The notes under the pieces: generated by a model
Told to the model about the DNA's origin: nothing
The model's input: only the letters and a program-made list of their open reading frames with translations
Databases searched by the model: none
Made by a program: the position numbers and the translations under genes
Assembly (NCBI GenBank): GCA_000314955.1
Contig: BAEM01000045.1
Location: 23,543 to 87,542 of the forward strand
Direction of reading: 5' to 3'
DNA length: 64,000 bases
Source of the DNA: Paraglaciecola chathamensis S18K6
GTDB lineage: Bacteria; Pseudomonadota; Gammaproteobacteria; Enterobacterales; Alteromonadaceae
Shown here: positions 18,642-28,602 of the stretch, piece by piece
Position numbering within the stretch: the first letter of the stretch is position 1
How the letters are laid out: each line of letters opens with the position of its first letter

Positions 18642-19949
18642 ATGCTAAACCGTGCCGCAAAACCTTTTATAAAATTAGTAGAACGTTATCTCCCCGACCC
18701 TTATATTTTCGTACTCTTGTTAACGCTAATCACCATAGGCGCCGCGGTCATTGTTGAGCAACAACCGCTAATGACCGTCATAGACCAATGGGGCAACGGC
18801 TTATGGGGCTTACTGAGCTTTTCTATGCAAATGCTGCTAGTACTCGTCAGCGGGTTTATGTTGGCCAGCACCCCTTTAATGAAAAACATTTTGGCGCGCC
18901 TAGCGAAACTAGGTAATACCCCAGGTAAAGCGATCGTCTTAGTCACTTTGATATCACTCACCGCCAGTTGGATAAACTGGGGGTTTGGTTTAGTTATTGG
19001 GGCACTGTTCGCCAAAGCGCTTGCCCGCAACACGCAGGTAGATTATCGCTTGTTGGTGGCCAGTGCATATTCAGGCTTTGTGGTCTGGCATGGCGGTTTA
19101 GCCGGCTCAATCCCCCTGACAATTGCCACACGTGGGCACTTTAGTGAAAACCAAATCGGCGTGATCGCCACAGGCAACACTATTTTCAGCGGCTTTAACC
19201 TCACATTACTCGGTATCCTATTTGTTGTAGTTCCCCTTGTTAATCGCATGATGTTGCCCCCTGCAGACGAGAGCATTATCGTCAGCCCAGATAAGCTGCG
19301 CGATGAGCCTATGCCAACTGCGGCCAATACAAGACCAGCAGATAAACTAGAGAACAGTAAGCTATTGGCAGTCATTGGTGGTTTCGTCGGCATTGCCTAC
19401 CTAGTGAACTACTTCGCCCAAGGCGGCGGCCTTAATCTGAATATAGTTAACAGTCTCTTTTTATTTTTAGCTATAGTGCTACACGGCACCCCCAAACGTT
19501 TGCTGCACAGTCTTCAACAAGCCATTCAAGGTGGAAGCGGTATTATTATTCAGTTTCCTTTTTACGCTGGCATTATGGCCGTCATGGTGCAGTCAGGATT
19601 GGCCCAAAGCATGTCTCAGTGGTTAATTAGTTTTGCCAGCGCCGAATCGCTACCAGTATGGAGCTTCATCAGTGCCGGTATCGTCAATGTTTTTGTGCCT
19701 TCAGGCGGCGGGCAATGGGCAGTACAAGCCCCGGTTATCTTGCCCGCAGCAGCTGAACTTGGCGCAGATGTAAACCGCGTTGCCATGGCAGTGGCGTGGG
19801 GCGATGCGTGGACAAATTTAATCCAACCGTTTTGGGCGTTGCCCGTGCTAGCCATTGCTGGGCTAAAGGCCAAAGATATTATGGGCTTTTGCTTGGTACA
19901 GCTTATTGTCACCGGGCTCATCATTGGCTTGGTGCTGCGCTTTGTTTAA
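18642..19949 (+). CDS. atoE: Short-chain fatty acid transporter AtoE family
   Basis: A membrane protein of 435 residues with about ten to twelve helices, matching the AtoE family (uptake of acetoacetate and short-chain fatty acids). Typical segments are KLVERYLPDPYIFVLLLTLIT near the start, NWGFGLVIGALFAKALAR near 117-134, and the conserved C-terminal VFVPSGGGQWAVQAPVILPAA and WGDAWTNLIQPFWALPVL. No ato enzymes are next to it. Acetoacetate is a product of homogentisate breakdown encoded 4 kb upstream, and propionate use is encoded at 53-60 kb, so a role in short organic acid supply fits, but that link is inference. Confidence 0.92.
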   Translation: MLNRAAKPFIKLVERYLPDPYIFVLLLTLITIGAAVIVEQQPLMTVIDQWGNGLWGLLSFSMQMLLVLVSGFMLASTPLMKNILARLAKLGNTPGKAIVLVTLISLTASWINWGFGLVIGALFAKALARNTQVDYRLLVASAYSGFVVWHGGLAGSIPLTIATRGHFSENQIGVIATGNTIFSGFNLTLLGILFVVVPLVNRMMLPPADESIIVSPDKLRDEPMPTAANTRPADKLENSKLLAVIGGFVGIAYLVNYFAQGGGLNLNIVNSLFLFLAIVLHGTPKRLLHSLQQAIQGGSGIIIQFPFYAGIMAVMVQSGLAQSMSQWLISFASAESLPVWSFISAGIVNVFVPSGGGQWAVQAPVILPAAAELGADVNRVAMAVAWGDAWTNLIQPFWALPVLAIAGLKAKDIMGFCLVQLIVTGLIIGLVLRFV

Positions 19950-20100
19950 AGAACAAAACAATAAATACTTGGAATAAGCGTCAGGCAAAGCAATTTCATT
20001 TGGTTTTCTCTGTAGGGAAAGCCATAAACTCTGCTCCGCGCACTCCCTCACACAAAAGTGAACACTGTATCTTAAATAGAGATTAAAGCCTTTTGTTGCC

Positions 20101-20559
20101 TTATCGCTTATCCTGTTGTGATACAAAGCTCACCTTATGGCGCTGGCCAATTGCAGGCATTTTCACCAAATCATTTGGAAGTTCGGTAACGGTATCGTTG
20201 ATTTCTTTAAAGAAGCGATGGGAGTGTCCAGGTGATTCAAAGGCGATCATTAACCCTTCTTCGTCAGACAAACCGGTAAATGCGTGAGTAGTATCGGCCG
20301 GAGACAATATATAATCTCCCGGTTTGAGCAGATAAACTTCATCCCCTACCTGAAACTCCACCTCACCTTTTAACACATAAAAAGCTTCATCCCATGGGTG
20401 CTGATGGGGCGGCGCACCACACCCTTTTGGCACGGTATTAAGCATGCTCGAATAACGACCTTGGGTGTCATCGCTGGTGCATAAAAACTGCAGTTGCATG
20501 CCAAGCACATTTAGCCACTTTCCTTCTTGGGCTCGCTTGATGATAGGTTGTATTGCCAT
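20101..20559 (-). CDS. Cupin-domain protein
   Basis: A 152-residue single-domain cupin. Motif 1 is GCGAPPHQHPWDEAFYVLKGEVEF (about residues 47-70), with HQH and E as probable metal ligands; motif 2 is LKPGDYILSPADTTHAFTG, with a histidine ligand. The protein has no signal peptide and is cytosolic. The ATG at 20559 has AAGGA upstream. The gene is divergent from a TetR regulator with a palindrome between them, so it is the likely target of that regulator. Substrate unknown. Confidence 0.8.
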   Translation of the reverse strand: MAIQPIIKRAQEGKWLNVLGMQLQFLCTSDDTQGRYSSMLNTVPKGCGAPPHQHPWDEAFYVLKGEVEFQVGDEVYLLKPGDYILSPADTTHAFTGLSDEEGLMIAFESPGHSHRFFKEINDTVTELPNDLVKMPAIGQRHKVSFVSQQDKR

Positions 20560-20620
20560 TGACTCATTCCTTTTCGTTAGCTTAGGGTCTAGCTAAAAAA
20601 TAGTAATTGACACATAATAA

Positions 20621-20631
20621 GTCAAGTTGAC
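20621..20631. promoter_or_regulatory. Candidate TetR operator
   Basis: GTCAAGTTGAC is a perfect inverted repeat around a central G in the 96-base gap between the divergent cupin and TetR genes, flanked by further partly symmetric TTGACA-like sequence. The position suggests control of both genes by the TetR protein. Confidence 0.45.
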
Positions 20632-20655
20632 ATAGGTTATGACAATTGGATATTT

Positions 20656-21243
20656 ATGAGCCTACTGCAAGAGAAGAAAGCCGCATTCACCGTTAATTTA
20701 CTGCTTGATGCAGCCTGGGAGCTATTAAAGCGCTGCGACATTGATGAACTGAGTTTTAAAAAAGTTGCCGAACAAGCCGATATTTCACAGCGCACAATGT
20801 TTCGCTACTTTACCACGCGAGAAGCATTCTTAGATGCCCTCACCGCTAGGCTGTATGCTGAGTTAGACATGCCGAATGTTCCTGATGAGGTCGATGCCCT
20901 CCCCTCGTACATTGCCACACTCTATGCAAAGCTTGACGCACAGCCCAGAAAAGTCATGGTTCTGCTCAGTGCTGACTTGCTTCCTCGCGTGTTAAACGCC
21001 AATACCAAGCAGCGTCTTCAAGCGTTAGAAGATTTGCTCAAAAATCACTTTTCATATGTCTCAGCTGACGACATCAAAAAAACAGCGGCTAATTTGCGCT
21101 ATGTTATGAGTGCCAGTAGTTGGCGTTATTACCGTATGCACTTTGAATTTGATAGCCAAATGGCCACAGAGTGTGGCCAATTGTTTGTCACGCAATCCCT
21201 CGCATACTTAGGTTCAAAAAACCTATCTCAAAATCCTGCTTAA
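20656..21243 (+). CDS. TetR/AcrR-family transcriptional regulator
   Basis: A 195-residue regulator. The N-terminal helix-turn-helix reads [31 protein letters not shown] (about residues 33-63), the classical TetR pattern with the aromatic YF following the recognition helix. The C-terminal ligand-binding part is not assignable to a subfamily. It is divergent from the cupin gene and convergent, with a 4-base overlap at the stop codons, with the DUF4437 gene. It probably represses the cupin gene. Confidence 0.88.
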   Translation: MSLLQEKKAAFTVNLLLDAAWELLKRCDIDELSFKKVAEQADISQRTMFRYFTTREAFLDALTARLYAELDMPNVPDEVDALPSYIATLYAKLDAQPRKVMVLLSADLLPRVLNANTKQRLQALEDLLKNHFSYVSADDIKKTAANLRYVMSASSWRYYRMHFEFDSQMATECGQLFVTQSLAYLGSKNLSQNPA

Positions 21244-22073
21244 TTGACTTGGTATTTACTATTAGTGCGAATGTAGATAACCGCTGGGGTATCTGCTTTG
21301 TTTGCAATACTGTGGGTAAAATTCCCTTTTGATTCTACATAGCTGCCTGCACTTAGCGCTTGAGCCTCGCTTTGCTCATTTGAGCTGTACTCAACCGCAC
21401 CGGCTATGACGACGGCTCGAAACTCATTTGCGTTGGTGGTAATGTCACCGTTAAAGCCTGCAGGTAATTTAACCATTGAGCCATTCATGTCAGCAGTATT
21501 TCCCCACAGGTAAGTAGACTGCACACCATCAACATTAATCTGATTTAAATCGCTATCGGCTAACCACACCATATTATCTTTGTGTAGATTTAACGGGCGC
21601 TCGCCATTATCGAATTTTTCATTCGATGGCTTGACAAGATAAGGCCCCGAGTCGATTTCAAGGTAAATTAGATTCGTATCAGCGTTCGCCGCTGTTGTGT
21701 GATTTTCACCTGCGGGCTGTGTCCAGAACGAGCCAGCTGGCATCCACATTTTTTCAGCACTGGGGTCATCATTGTGCATTTGCCCTTCAATCACAATGCC
21801 GCGGTAGGTAATGTTGTGAATATGCGGTGGAGACTCAAACCCTTTATTAAAGCGAACTAGCATTCCCGTTGCGGTATCTGTGGTGCGATTGCCCCAAAGA
21901 TCCGCTGCCCCCGGGCTTTTATCGCCGCGAAGTGGGTTAAGGTACCCCCATTTAATATCGCTCGCGGCAACGACTTTTGACGCAGGCTCGTCTGCAAAAG
22001 CAACTGGTGTTAAAAGCGCTGCGATTAACGCAGTGGTGAAGGCTATTGGGGCTACATTAGGTAATTTTATCAT
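21240..22073 (-). CDS. Secreted DUF4437 double-cupin protein
   Basis: A 277-residue exported protein. A signal peptide (residues 1-27, cleavage after VAFA) is followed by two cupin halves. The first has [20 protein letters not shown] and [13 protein letters not shown], the second [22 protein letters not shown] and [12 protein letters not shown], a pattern seen in DUF4437/ChrR-cupin-like proteins. The first half keeps the histidine metal ligands (HIH); the second half lacks the HxH pair and may be structural only. The ATG at 22073 has CGGAG upstream. It is divergent from a LysR regulator, which probably controls it. The enzymatic role is unknown. Confidence 0.8.
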   Translation of the reverse strand: MIKLPNVAPIAFTTALIAALLTPVAFADEPASKVVAASDIKWGYLNPLRGDKSPGAADLWGNRTTDTATGMLVRFNKGFESPPHIHNITYRGIVIEGQMHNDDPSAEKMWMPAGSFWTQPAGENHTTAANADTNLIYLEIDSGPYLVKPSNEKFDNGERPLNLHKDNMVWLADSDLNQINVDGVQSTYLWGNTADMNGSMVKLPAGFNGDITTNANEFRAVVIAGAVEYSSNEQSEAQALSAGSYVESKGNFTHSIANKADTPAVIYIRTNSKYQVN

Positions 22074-22222
22074 TGGGTTTTCTCCGTTAAGTTAGTATGG
22101 GTGCATGTTATGCTGAAAAATTCATTCGATAAACGGGCAAATCTCCAATACACTTTCGCGAAAACGTGGATAATAGCCAAAACACAGCATAGTAGTTCAA
22201 TGCCGATACACAAGAGACCGAA

Positions 22223-23182
22223 ATGAAAATTGCTGATTTACATGTATTACTAAAAGTCGCCGAACTTCATTCTATTACCGCTGCGGCCAACCAATTAGAT
22301 ATGAGCTCATCAGCGGCCAGCGTGTCGCTTAAACGCGTTGAACAGGAGCTGGGCGCGCAATTGTTTGTACGAACCACGCGGCAATTGCGCCTGACAACTG
22401 AAGGCGAACGCTATTTACCCCTTTGTCAGCAGGCGTTAGATTTGTTGCAACAAGGTCAGGTATTAATTAACGAAGAGCAGCAATCAATCACAGGCGAAGT
22501 CCGTATGGCCGTTTCATCAGAAATGGGCCGAAATTTAATGCGTGTTTTGCTCAACAATATTATGCGTAAATACAACACGGTTACATTGCGCCTGCACGCA
22601 AGTGACAGTCGCGCCGATTTTTATCGTGACGGTGTTGATGTTGCCTTGCGCGCAATCACTAAAGATGCAGCAAAAGATCTCAACTTATATGGCTTCAAGG
22701 TGTGTAACATCCCCCATATGCTCTGCGCTGCCCCCACCTATATTGCAAGGCATGGTGAGCCACAAACCCCTGACGACCTGCCCCATCATAATGCGCTCCT
22801 ATACAAACTTTATGAAGTAGTACACGACGGTTGGGAGCTTTATCAACATGAGCAAAAATACAAAATTAAAATGAACAGTGACCGAGCCGTTAACGATGGG
22901 GATATTGTCAGGCGCTGGTGTGTTGACGGCGAAGGTATTGCCAAAAAATCAGCCATAGATGTGGCCCAAGATTTACTAGCAGGTCGGCTTAAGCGGCTCA
23001 TGCCCGAGTATAAAATCCCGTTAACGGAAATGTGGTTAGTATTGCCTAGCCGGCAGCTAATATCGCCTGCTATTCGTCTTATTCGTGATGAACTCAAACA
23101 CCACATTAACGATTTAAGGGCACAGTTAATTGCCAATAAACTCTTAGACGAAGACGAATGGCCAGAAGCACAGGAAAGCTAA
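22223..23182 (+). CDS. LysR-family transcriptional regulator
   Basis: A 319-residue LysR protein. The helix-turn-helix is MKIADLHVLLKVAELHSITAAANQLDMSSSAASVSLKRVEQELGAQLFVR in order (quoted here as the whole N-terminal domain, residues 1-50: key part AAANQLDMSSSAASVSLKRV), followed by the linker TTRQLRLTTEGERYL and a periplasmic-binding-like effector domain starting GEVRMAVSSEMGRNLMR. It is divergent from the DUF4437 cupin gene with 149 bases between them, the standard arrangement for a LysR regulator and its target. The C-terminal 20 residues are unusually acidic (LLDEDEWPEAQES). Confidence 0.9.
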   Translation: MKIADLHVLLKVAELHSITAAANQLDMSSSAASVSLKRVEQELGAQLFVRTTRQLRLTTEGERYLPLCQQALDLLQQGQVLINEEQQSITGEVRMAVSSEMGRNLMRVLLNNIMRKYNTVTLRLHASDSRADFYRDGVDVALRAITKDAAKDLNLYGFKVCNIPHMLCAAPTYIARHGEPQTPDDLPHHNALLYKLYEVVHDGWELYQHEQKYKIKMNSDRAVNDGDIVRRWCVDGEGIAKKSAIDVAQDLLAGRLKRLMPEYKIPLTEMWLVLPSRQLISPAIRLIRDELKHHINDLRAQLIANKLLDEDEWPEAQES

Positions 23183-23290
23183 AGGCAGCTATAAAGTTGA
23201 AGTGAGAACTGGAGTGAGAATGAGAATTGGAGTCAGAGTTAAAAATACAAGTCAGCGTTAGTTTTATATTAAGGTAACAGAAATAATGAA

Positions 23291-23314
23291 AAAGACGGCA
23301 GCGATGCCGTCTTT
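23291..23314. terminator. Bidirectional terminator between LysR and GH50 genes
   Basis: AAAGACGGCA and TGCCGTCTTT form a perfect 10-base stem with a GCGA loop, with A residues before and TTT after. It lies between two convergent genes and can serve both. Confidence 0.85.
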
Positions 23315-23337
23315 TAGACAAGCTCTGATCGAGAGCG

Positions 23338-25668
23338 TTATTTAACTGCGTCTTTGAATTTTCGCGGATACAATTCTTGATTTATCTCTCGCGCCGCTTC
23401 AACCATTTCTTTATAGGGTACATCTGCGTTAGTAACAAAGCCTACATTGTAATTCTCACCGTCGTACGCACGGCCAGTAACGGGCGAATCTGTGTATTGG
23501 AACCAATGCGCCCCCACCATATAGGGGTTGTCTATTACTTTACGCATGTAAGCTTGATACCCTCTTGCGCGATCTTTTTGGTCAGAAGAGTGAATTAACC
23601 CCGGGTGGTACAGTCCCGTATCCATCGCACCAAAGTGGTATTCCCCAATAATGCTCGGCATATCTATCTGTGGAAGAATATCCCAAGTTGAGTCATGCAT
23701 ACCTTCTCGATAGTAGTTATAACTCATCACATCCACGTATTTTTTAGCTGCACGAACCCCTTCAGGGTTGATGCTCCAAGCGGCCATTCGCACACCCATG
23801 TATAAGTGATTTGGCATAACTTCTCTTAATGCGCTATTGACCACCTCAAAATATTGGCTGGTGTAGGTTTCAAGAATAACCGACATATCTTCAATCATGG
23901 CATCGTTGATTTGCTCTACATCAAATTTTTTGGCGAACGAATCCCAAGAAGGAATATTGGTTTCCCATGCACGATTAAGCGTTGCAATATCTCCATATTT
24001 ATCTTGCAGCAACTTAGTAAACTCAGCTTTAGCTGGGCTTTGGCTCGCATCCATTTTAAAGTTTTGAATAGGGATACGATAATGGCTTTCTATACTCGCT
24101 GGATTACCCCAGCTTTTTTCATTATCAATAAACACGCCTATACACCACGGATTGTTTTTGACCTCGTCGGCAATGACTTGCGTCGTGACTTTCGCGCGTC
24201 GGGCAAACTCTGGATCGTAAGGGTCCGGCATCGGCGACCAACCATGTCCATCGGCGGTAACAGTTTTGAAATCCCCAATAATCCAACCATTGGCAAAATA
24301 GGGAAACTGGTTTTTATGATAAAATTCTGGGTCCACCCAATTTCCAAATGATGTCATTCCCCAGCTGCGCATGCGTTTAATGGTCACATCTTCCCAGTCA
24401 TCAATGAACGACTCTGGATAACGTTCTCCGTAGCGACGCTCTAAATTAGCCTGATAAAAGCTAAAGGTTTCACCATGTGCTAAAGGGCCTTTATGCGTAC
24501 TTCTTCTATATGAATAATGATCGGCTAATTCATCGTCATAATCTGGTAGCCAATTGAACATACTGTGTCGTAATTCAGATGAGATATAGCGCGTCTTTTG
24601 CGCTTTTGCAGAAACAGGCCGTATTCCCAAAGAGTCTTCCGGGGTAACATCTTCAGGGTCAATATAGCGTACCTGATCGTCTTTGAAGTCGACCCCTGTT
24701 AATGTTGTAGTGTTAGCAATACGAATATTGGCAATACCCGATGAGAAGAACAAATATCCTTCAGGGTCAACTAAAGACCAAACGCCGTTAACCTTTTCTG
24801 TTCTAAAAAATCCTGTGGCTTCTAATTTTGGGCCGTTCTTCCAGCCGCCGTATTTAGAACGGTCCGCTAATACCGGGTTAGCCGCTAAATCAGCTAGCTC
24901 TTCTTCGGCAAGTTGTTTTAAATGGCTGTCAGATTTCACTTTATCTTTGAAATTAGATTTTGCAGGTTGACCAAATGCGTCCACTAACCCCACTAAATAC
25001 TCGGGGTCGATGGCCGGATTACTTCTTGCTCTTACATTGTCCAAGATGACTTGCTTGTCTTGAATATTCGATGAAATGTAAAAGCTCACTTCTTTTATTT
25101 CACTAGTATCTAAGAGCTTATTACCGGTCATATATGGCATTCTAAATTCATCCGACGACCAAGCCGGTGGATCGGCTCGTAAACCACTGTCTAAGGAAAT
25201 TTGTGGGCCGCTCAAATCAGCATAGTAGGTGGCACTGCTATGAGCTGGGATCGAGATACTTCTGGTTTGCATTTGGTGCGTATCATTCACCCGAAGATAT
25301 AAATGAACCGACACATCGCTTGTGTTTGTGGCATCAAAAGCGAGGTTCATATCGCCCAATAAAGAGAAATCCCAAGGTTTGGCTGGTTGAAGAGATAACG
25401 TTGAATACTCTGAGCCTGAGTCGAATGTTAGCTCAATCGCCTGATTGCCACTGGTGATGCCTGCGGCTTTCGTTATTTGAGCTTGAATATGATCCCGTTG
25501 GATCCAGCTAGGCAACGCAGCCTCTTCAAAATCAGCTAACATCACTAGTTCATTATTTTGTTGATTCGAAGCAGACGGTTTAACGCTATTCGAGGAAACG
25601 TCATTGTTACATGCACTTAACCCTGCAGTAAGAAGCGACAGTAACAGTCCGTGAGATAGTTTTGACAT
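23338..25668 (-). CDS. GH50 beta-agarase, lipoprotein
   Basis: An agarase of 776 residues that cleaves beta-1,4 links in agarose or agaro-oligosaccharides, most likely releasing neoagarobiose as in characterised GH50 enzymes. The N-terminus MSKLSHGLLLSLLTAGLSAC is a lipoprotein signal ending in a lipobox, so the enzyme is membrane anchored. A carbohydrate-binding-like beta domain (about 35-220) precedes a GH-A clan barrel. The acid/base glutamate is in FIDNEKSWG (Glu517) and the nucleophile in IIGEYHFGA (Glu676). I start at ATG 25668; the longer frame begins with TTG at 25704 and would run through the operator. It is followed by a strong terminator. The neighbour is a GH2 beta-galactosidase with the same operator. 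Confidence 0.92.
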   Translation of the reverse strand: MSKLSHGLLLSLLTAGLSACNNDVSSNSVKPSASNQQNNELVMLADFEEAALPSWIQRDHIQAQITKAAGITSGNQAIELTFDSGSEYSTLSLQPAKPWDFSLLGDMNLAFDATNTSDVSVHLYLRVNDTHQMQTRSISIPAHSSATYYADLSGPQISLDSGLRADPPAWSSDEFRMPYMTGNKLLDTSEIKEVSFYISSNIQDKQVILDNVRARSNPAIDPEYLVGLVDAFGQPAKSNFKDKVKSDSHLKQLAEEELADLAANPVLADRSKYGGWKNGPKLEATGFFRTEKVNGVWSLVDPEGYLFFSSGIANIRIANTTTLTGVDFKDDQVRYIDPEDVTPEDSLGIRPVSAKAQKTRYISSELRHSMFNWLPDYDDELADHYSYRRSTHKGPLAHGETFSFYQANLERRYGERYPESFIDDWEDVTIKRMRSWGMTSFGNWVDPEFYHKNQFPYFANGWIIGDFKTVTADGHGWSPMPDPYDPEFARRAKVTTQVIADEVKNNPWCIGVFIDNEKSWGNPASIESHYRIPIQNFKMDASQSPAKAEFTKLLQDKYGDIATLNRAWETNIPSWDSFAKKFDVEQINDAMIEDMSVILETYTSQYFEVVNSALREVMPNHLYMGVRMAAWSINPEGVRAAKKYVDVMSYNYYREGMHDSTWDILPQIDMPSIIGEYHFGAMDTGLYHPGLIHSSDQKDRARGYQAYMRKVIDNPYMVGAHWFQYTDSPVTGRAYDGENYNVGFVTNADVPYKEMVEAAREINQELYPRKFKDAVK

Positions 25669-25687
25669 CGGCGAACACCATTGTTTA

Positions 25688-25697
25688 TTGTTAACAA
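25688..25697. promoter_or_regulatory. TTGTTAACAA operator upstream of the agarase gene
   Basis: A perfect 10-base palindrome, 19 bases upstream of the chosen agarase ATG. The same palindrome occurs twice upstream of the GH2 gene and I did not find it elsewhere in the intergenic regions. Position overlapping the 5' leader suggests repression. The binding protein is not known; GntR-FCD and related regulators favour TTGT-N2-ACAA sites. Confidence 0.6.
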
Positions 25698-25918
25698 GAT
25701 TCAATAATATATTATTTATATGTAAAAAACATTATTTAAATAAGAATTAAATTTTGTTTCCGTCGTATTCTGTCTTCGTATCTTTCGCGTTTTAGTTATC
25801 GTTAGCATTGGCAAAATTCGGCGCGCATAGCTGCTCGTAAAACAGCTACACGGAACATAGCCAATGCGCACCTTTACCTACGTTTTGCTAAGATGTTGAT
25901 AGGCTTGACTGCCTGTCG

Positions 25919-28486
25919 TCATTTAACCGTTAAGTGCAATGAAGCTGCTTTTACCCCTGAACTACTGGCCGTCACTGTGACTTCGCCAGGGGTTAGCGTT
26001 GATTGCAACATCAAAAGCGCACGTCCTTTTGCCGTGGTCACTTGTTCGGCCCGGTAAGGTTGTAAACTGTCTGGTGCGCCGTTATCCACACCTAGTACTG
26101 TCACAGGGCCGGTAATATCAAACTGTATAGTTTGCTCATCTAGAACAACTGGTCTGCCTTGGTTGTCTTGCAACTGCAATTCAATATGTGCAACCCCATA
26201 GCCATCTGCGGGTAATACTTGGCGATCCGCGTGTAGGTTTATTTGACTGGCATTTGCGGCAGTTTGCAGCTGATCTTGCGTTTGGCAGGTTCCTAGGCCT
26301 TTCGCCTGCACCCTGCCCTGTGTATACGGCACTGCCCATTTCATAATTCGATCAGGAAAATCAGCAAGCTGTTTAACCCCTTTTGATTGACCATTTACCA
26401 ACAGCTCTACTTCAGCACAATTGGTGTACACCTCAATGGCGACAAGCGTATCCTTGTTATAATTCCAGTGGTGATTAACGTCGTGCCAGCCCCATACATA
26501 TTGTTGCCAGGCATCTTTCTTCTTCTCTACTACATCGCCGTTATCGTCCAATTTATAGGGTGACAATGGCATTGTTTGGGTGGTTAAGTACAGGTGAGGC
26601 GTCTCATTCCATAGGCTTTTAAATAAATGATATGCGGGCTTATCAAAGCCTGCTAGGTCCAACAAACCTGTGGCGCTCGACTTCTTAGGCCATTGGTTAT
26701 GTGCTTCCCCAAGGTAATCAATACCCGTCCATAAAAACGTACCGCCGATAAAATCACGTTCCATTACCGCTTTCCATTCATGCCATTGGGGAACGTTTTC
26801 TGTGCCCATAATCATTTTGTCAGGGTAACGCTCATGCCCATAATCGTATATCACACGCCGATAACTGTACCCAATCACATCAAGCGCATCTGCGTAGCCG
26901 GAAATATGGCTCACGGAAGGTAAAATTAAATTGGCGGTCACCGGACGTGATGTGTCTAACGCTTTGACCCACTCAGACAATTTTTTAGCCGTTTTGGCCA
27001 GTACATGTTCCCCCTCAGAGCTTTGATGGAAGCGGCGGGTTATTTCTTCAGTCGTGATAAACGGCGGGTTAAAAAAGTAATTTCCCCCTGCATTCATATC
27101 AAAATAACCCGTAGCCGCTGCATAACGTGGATAGGTCCATTCAATTTCATTGCCAATGCTCCACATGATCACCGATGGGTGATTACGATCACGGGTGACT
27201 GCTGCAGTTAAGTCTTGCTTCGCGTCTCGGGCAAAAATATCGGCATAACCTCGGCTAATATCATCTGAATGACGTTCTTGTTGATTCAAGCGTTTGTCTT
27301 TGGGATTGTCCCACTCGTCAAATATTTCTACTTGTACCATCAAGCCCAGCTCGTCACACAAATCTAAAAACGCTTGTGAAGAAGGGTTATGTGCTACGCG
27401 TATTGCGTTGACCCCGGCCTCCTTTAATTTTAGTAAACGACGACGCCAAACGTCATCCGGTACAGCGCTACCTACCAACCCAGCGTCGTGATGCAAATTC
27501 ACCCCTTTTATTTTTAATGAGCGGCCATTAAGAAAGAAGCCTTTATCGGCATCGAAACGCAGTTCTCGTATACCAAAATGAGTACGATATTCATCGATAA
27601 CACGGTCGTTTTGTAAAATCCTACTGACCACAGTGTACTGATACGGGTTATTAATATCCCAACGAATGGGCCGCGCAATGTTCATCTCTTGGTTAGCGGT
27701 TAGCGTACTGTTGGCCGCGAGTTGATGCACTTGCTCGTGCTTAGCAACTACCTGCTGCTGAGCATTTTCAATATACGATTGCACGGTGAACTGGGCAGAT
27801 TGTGCTTGAGCGTTGGCGATTTTGGTGGCCAGCACTACGTGTGCGTTGCTATCTGTGATGCTGGGTGTGAGCACATAGGAGCCCCAAATAGGAATGTGCA
27901 GCGCACCTGTGGTAATGAACTCAACGTCTCGGTAAATGCCTGAGCCTGTGTACCAACGACTGTCAATATACCGAGAATGATTGACCCTGACAGCGATCAC
28001 GTTGTCTTCACCTTCTGGTGCTAATACATCGGTAACATCGTAGTAAAATGGCGTGTAACCGTATTCTTGAGCGCCTAGTTTTTGTCCGTTTAGGTAAACG
28101 TCTGAACGGTTATACACGCCATCGAAGTATACGAAGTGTCGCTGCTGCGCTTTAGGCTGATCTGATGAGTTGCTCGGGGTAGTAAAGTGCTTGCGATACC
28201 AGCCTACTCCACCAGGTAAGTAGCCTGTAGCGCCGTCACCCTTTTGCTTATCAAAGGCGAGTTCTACGCTCCAATCGTGAGGAAGGTCAAGCGTTCGCCA
28301 TGCACTGTCGTCAAAATTTGTGTTGCTATATTGCGTGTTATCACTAAGGGAAAATAGCCAATCGCGATTGAAATCACGCGCCACCCGCTGGTGATCTTGG
28401 CTGTGCTTGTTCACCGCGATAGAGAGCGCCTTATCATCAACCGGCACACTTTGATTTGATGAGCTCTCGTGAGGCGCGCAGCCCAA
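25919..28486 (-). CDS. GH2 beta-galactosidase (signal peptide disrupted by a frameshift)
   Basis: A GH2 glycosidase with all domains: N-terminal sugar-binding domain (DFNRDWLFSLSD, LDLPHDWSVE), the immunoglobulin-like domain, the catalytic barrel with acid/base Glu447 in SIGNEIEW and nucleophile Glu563 in MGTENVPQW, then a DUF4982-like segment and a C-terminal Ig-like domain (ITGPVTVLGVDNGAPD). It probably removes galactose from agar-derived oligosaccharides made with the adjacent GH50 enzyme. The open frame can only start at TTG 28486, in the middle of a lipobox-like ILGCAPHESS. A start ATG with a ribosome site at 28550, one base out of frame, encodes the missing signal peptide MDFVVIGRIKIFLITLVSLF. 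A one-base change around 28490-28495 therefore separates signal and enzyme. Confidence 0.88.
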   Translation of the reverse strand: MGCAPHESSSNQSVPVDDKALSIAVNKHSQDHQRVARDFNRDWLFSLSDNTQYSNTNFDDSAWRTLDLPHDWSVELAFDKQKGDGATGYLPGGVGWYRKHFTTPSNSSDQPKAQQRHFVYFDGVYNRSDVYLNGQKLGAQEYGYTPFYYDVTDVLAPEGEDNVIAVRVNHSRYIDSRWYTGSGIYRDVEFITTGALHIPIWGSYVLTPSITDSNAHVVLATKIANAQAQSAQFTVQSYIENAQQQVVAKHEQVHQLAANSTLTANQEMNIARPIRWDINNPYQYTVVSRILQNDRVIDEYRTHFGIRELRFDADKGFFLNGRSLKIKGVNLHHDAGLVGSAVPDDVWRRRLLKLKEAGVNAIRVAHNPSSQAFLDLCDELGLMVQVEIFDEWDNPKDKRLNQQERHSDDISRGYADIFARDAKQDLTAAVTRDRNHPSVIMWSIGNEIEWTYPRYAAATGYFDMNAGGNYFFNPPFITTEEITRRFHQSSEGEHVLAKTAKKLSEWVKALDTSRPVTANLILPSVSHISGYADALDVIGYSYRRVIYDYGHERYPDKMIMGTENVPQWHEWKAVMERDFIGGTFLWTGIDYLGEAHNQWPKKSSATGLLDLAGFDKPAYHLFKSLWNETPHLYLTTQTMPLSPYKLDDNGDVVEKKKDAWQQYVWGWHDVNHHWNYNKDTLVAIEVYTNCAEVELLVNGQSKGVKQLADFPDRIMKWAVPYTQGRVQAKGLGTCQTQDQLQTAANASQINLHADRQVLPADGYGVAHIELQLQDNQGRPVVLDEQTIQFDITGPVTVLGVDNGAPDSLQPYRAEQVTTAKGRALLMLQSTLTPGEVTVTASSSGVKAASLHLTVK

Positions 28487-28550
28487 TATGAAAAAGTGAA
28501 ACTAGTGTAATTAAAAATATCTTAATACGCCCTATAACAACAAAATCCAT
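28487..28550 (-). pseudogene. Out-of-frame signal peptide of the GH2 gene
   Basis: From ATG 28550 (AAGGG upstream) twenty codons encode a basic then hydrophobic segment ending LITLVSLF; shifting frame by one base at the T5 run 28491-28495 or the next base joins it to ILGC, which completes a lipobox. As written, the frame runs on out of phase with the enzyme. Either an inactivating mutation, a sequencing error, or a slippage-controlled switch. Confidence 0.7.
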
Positions 28551-28602
28551 TACATTTAACCCTTATCACATTCGTAAATGAATAAGGTACATTATTGAAA
28601 TA

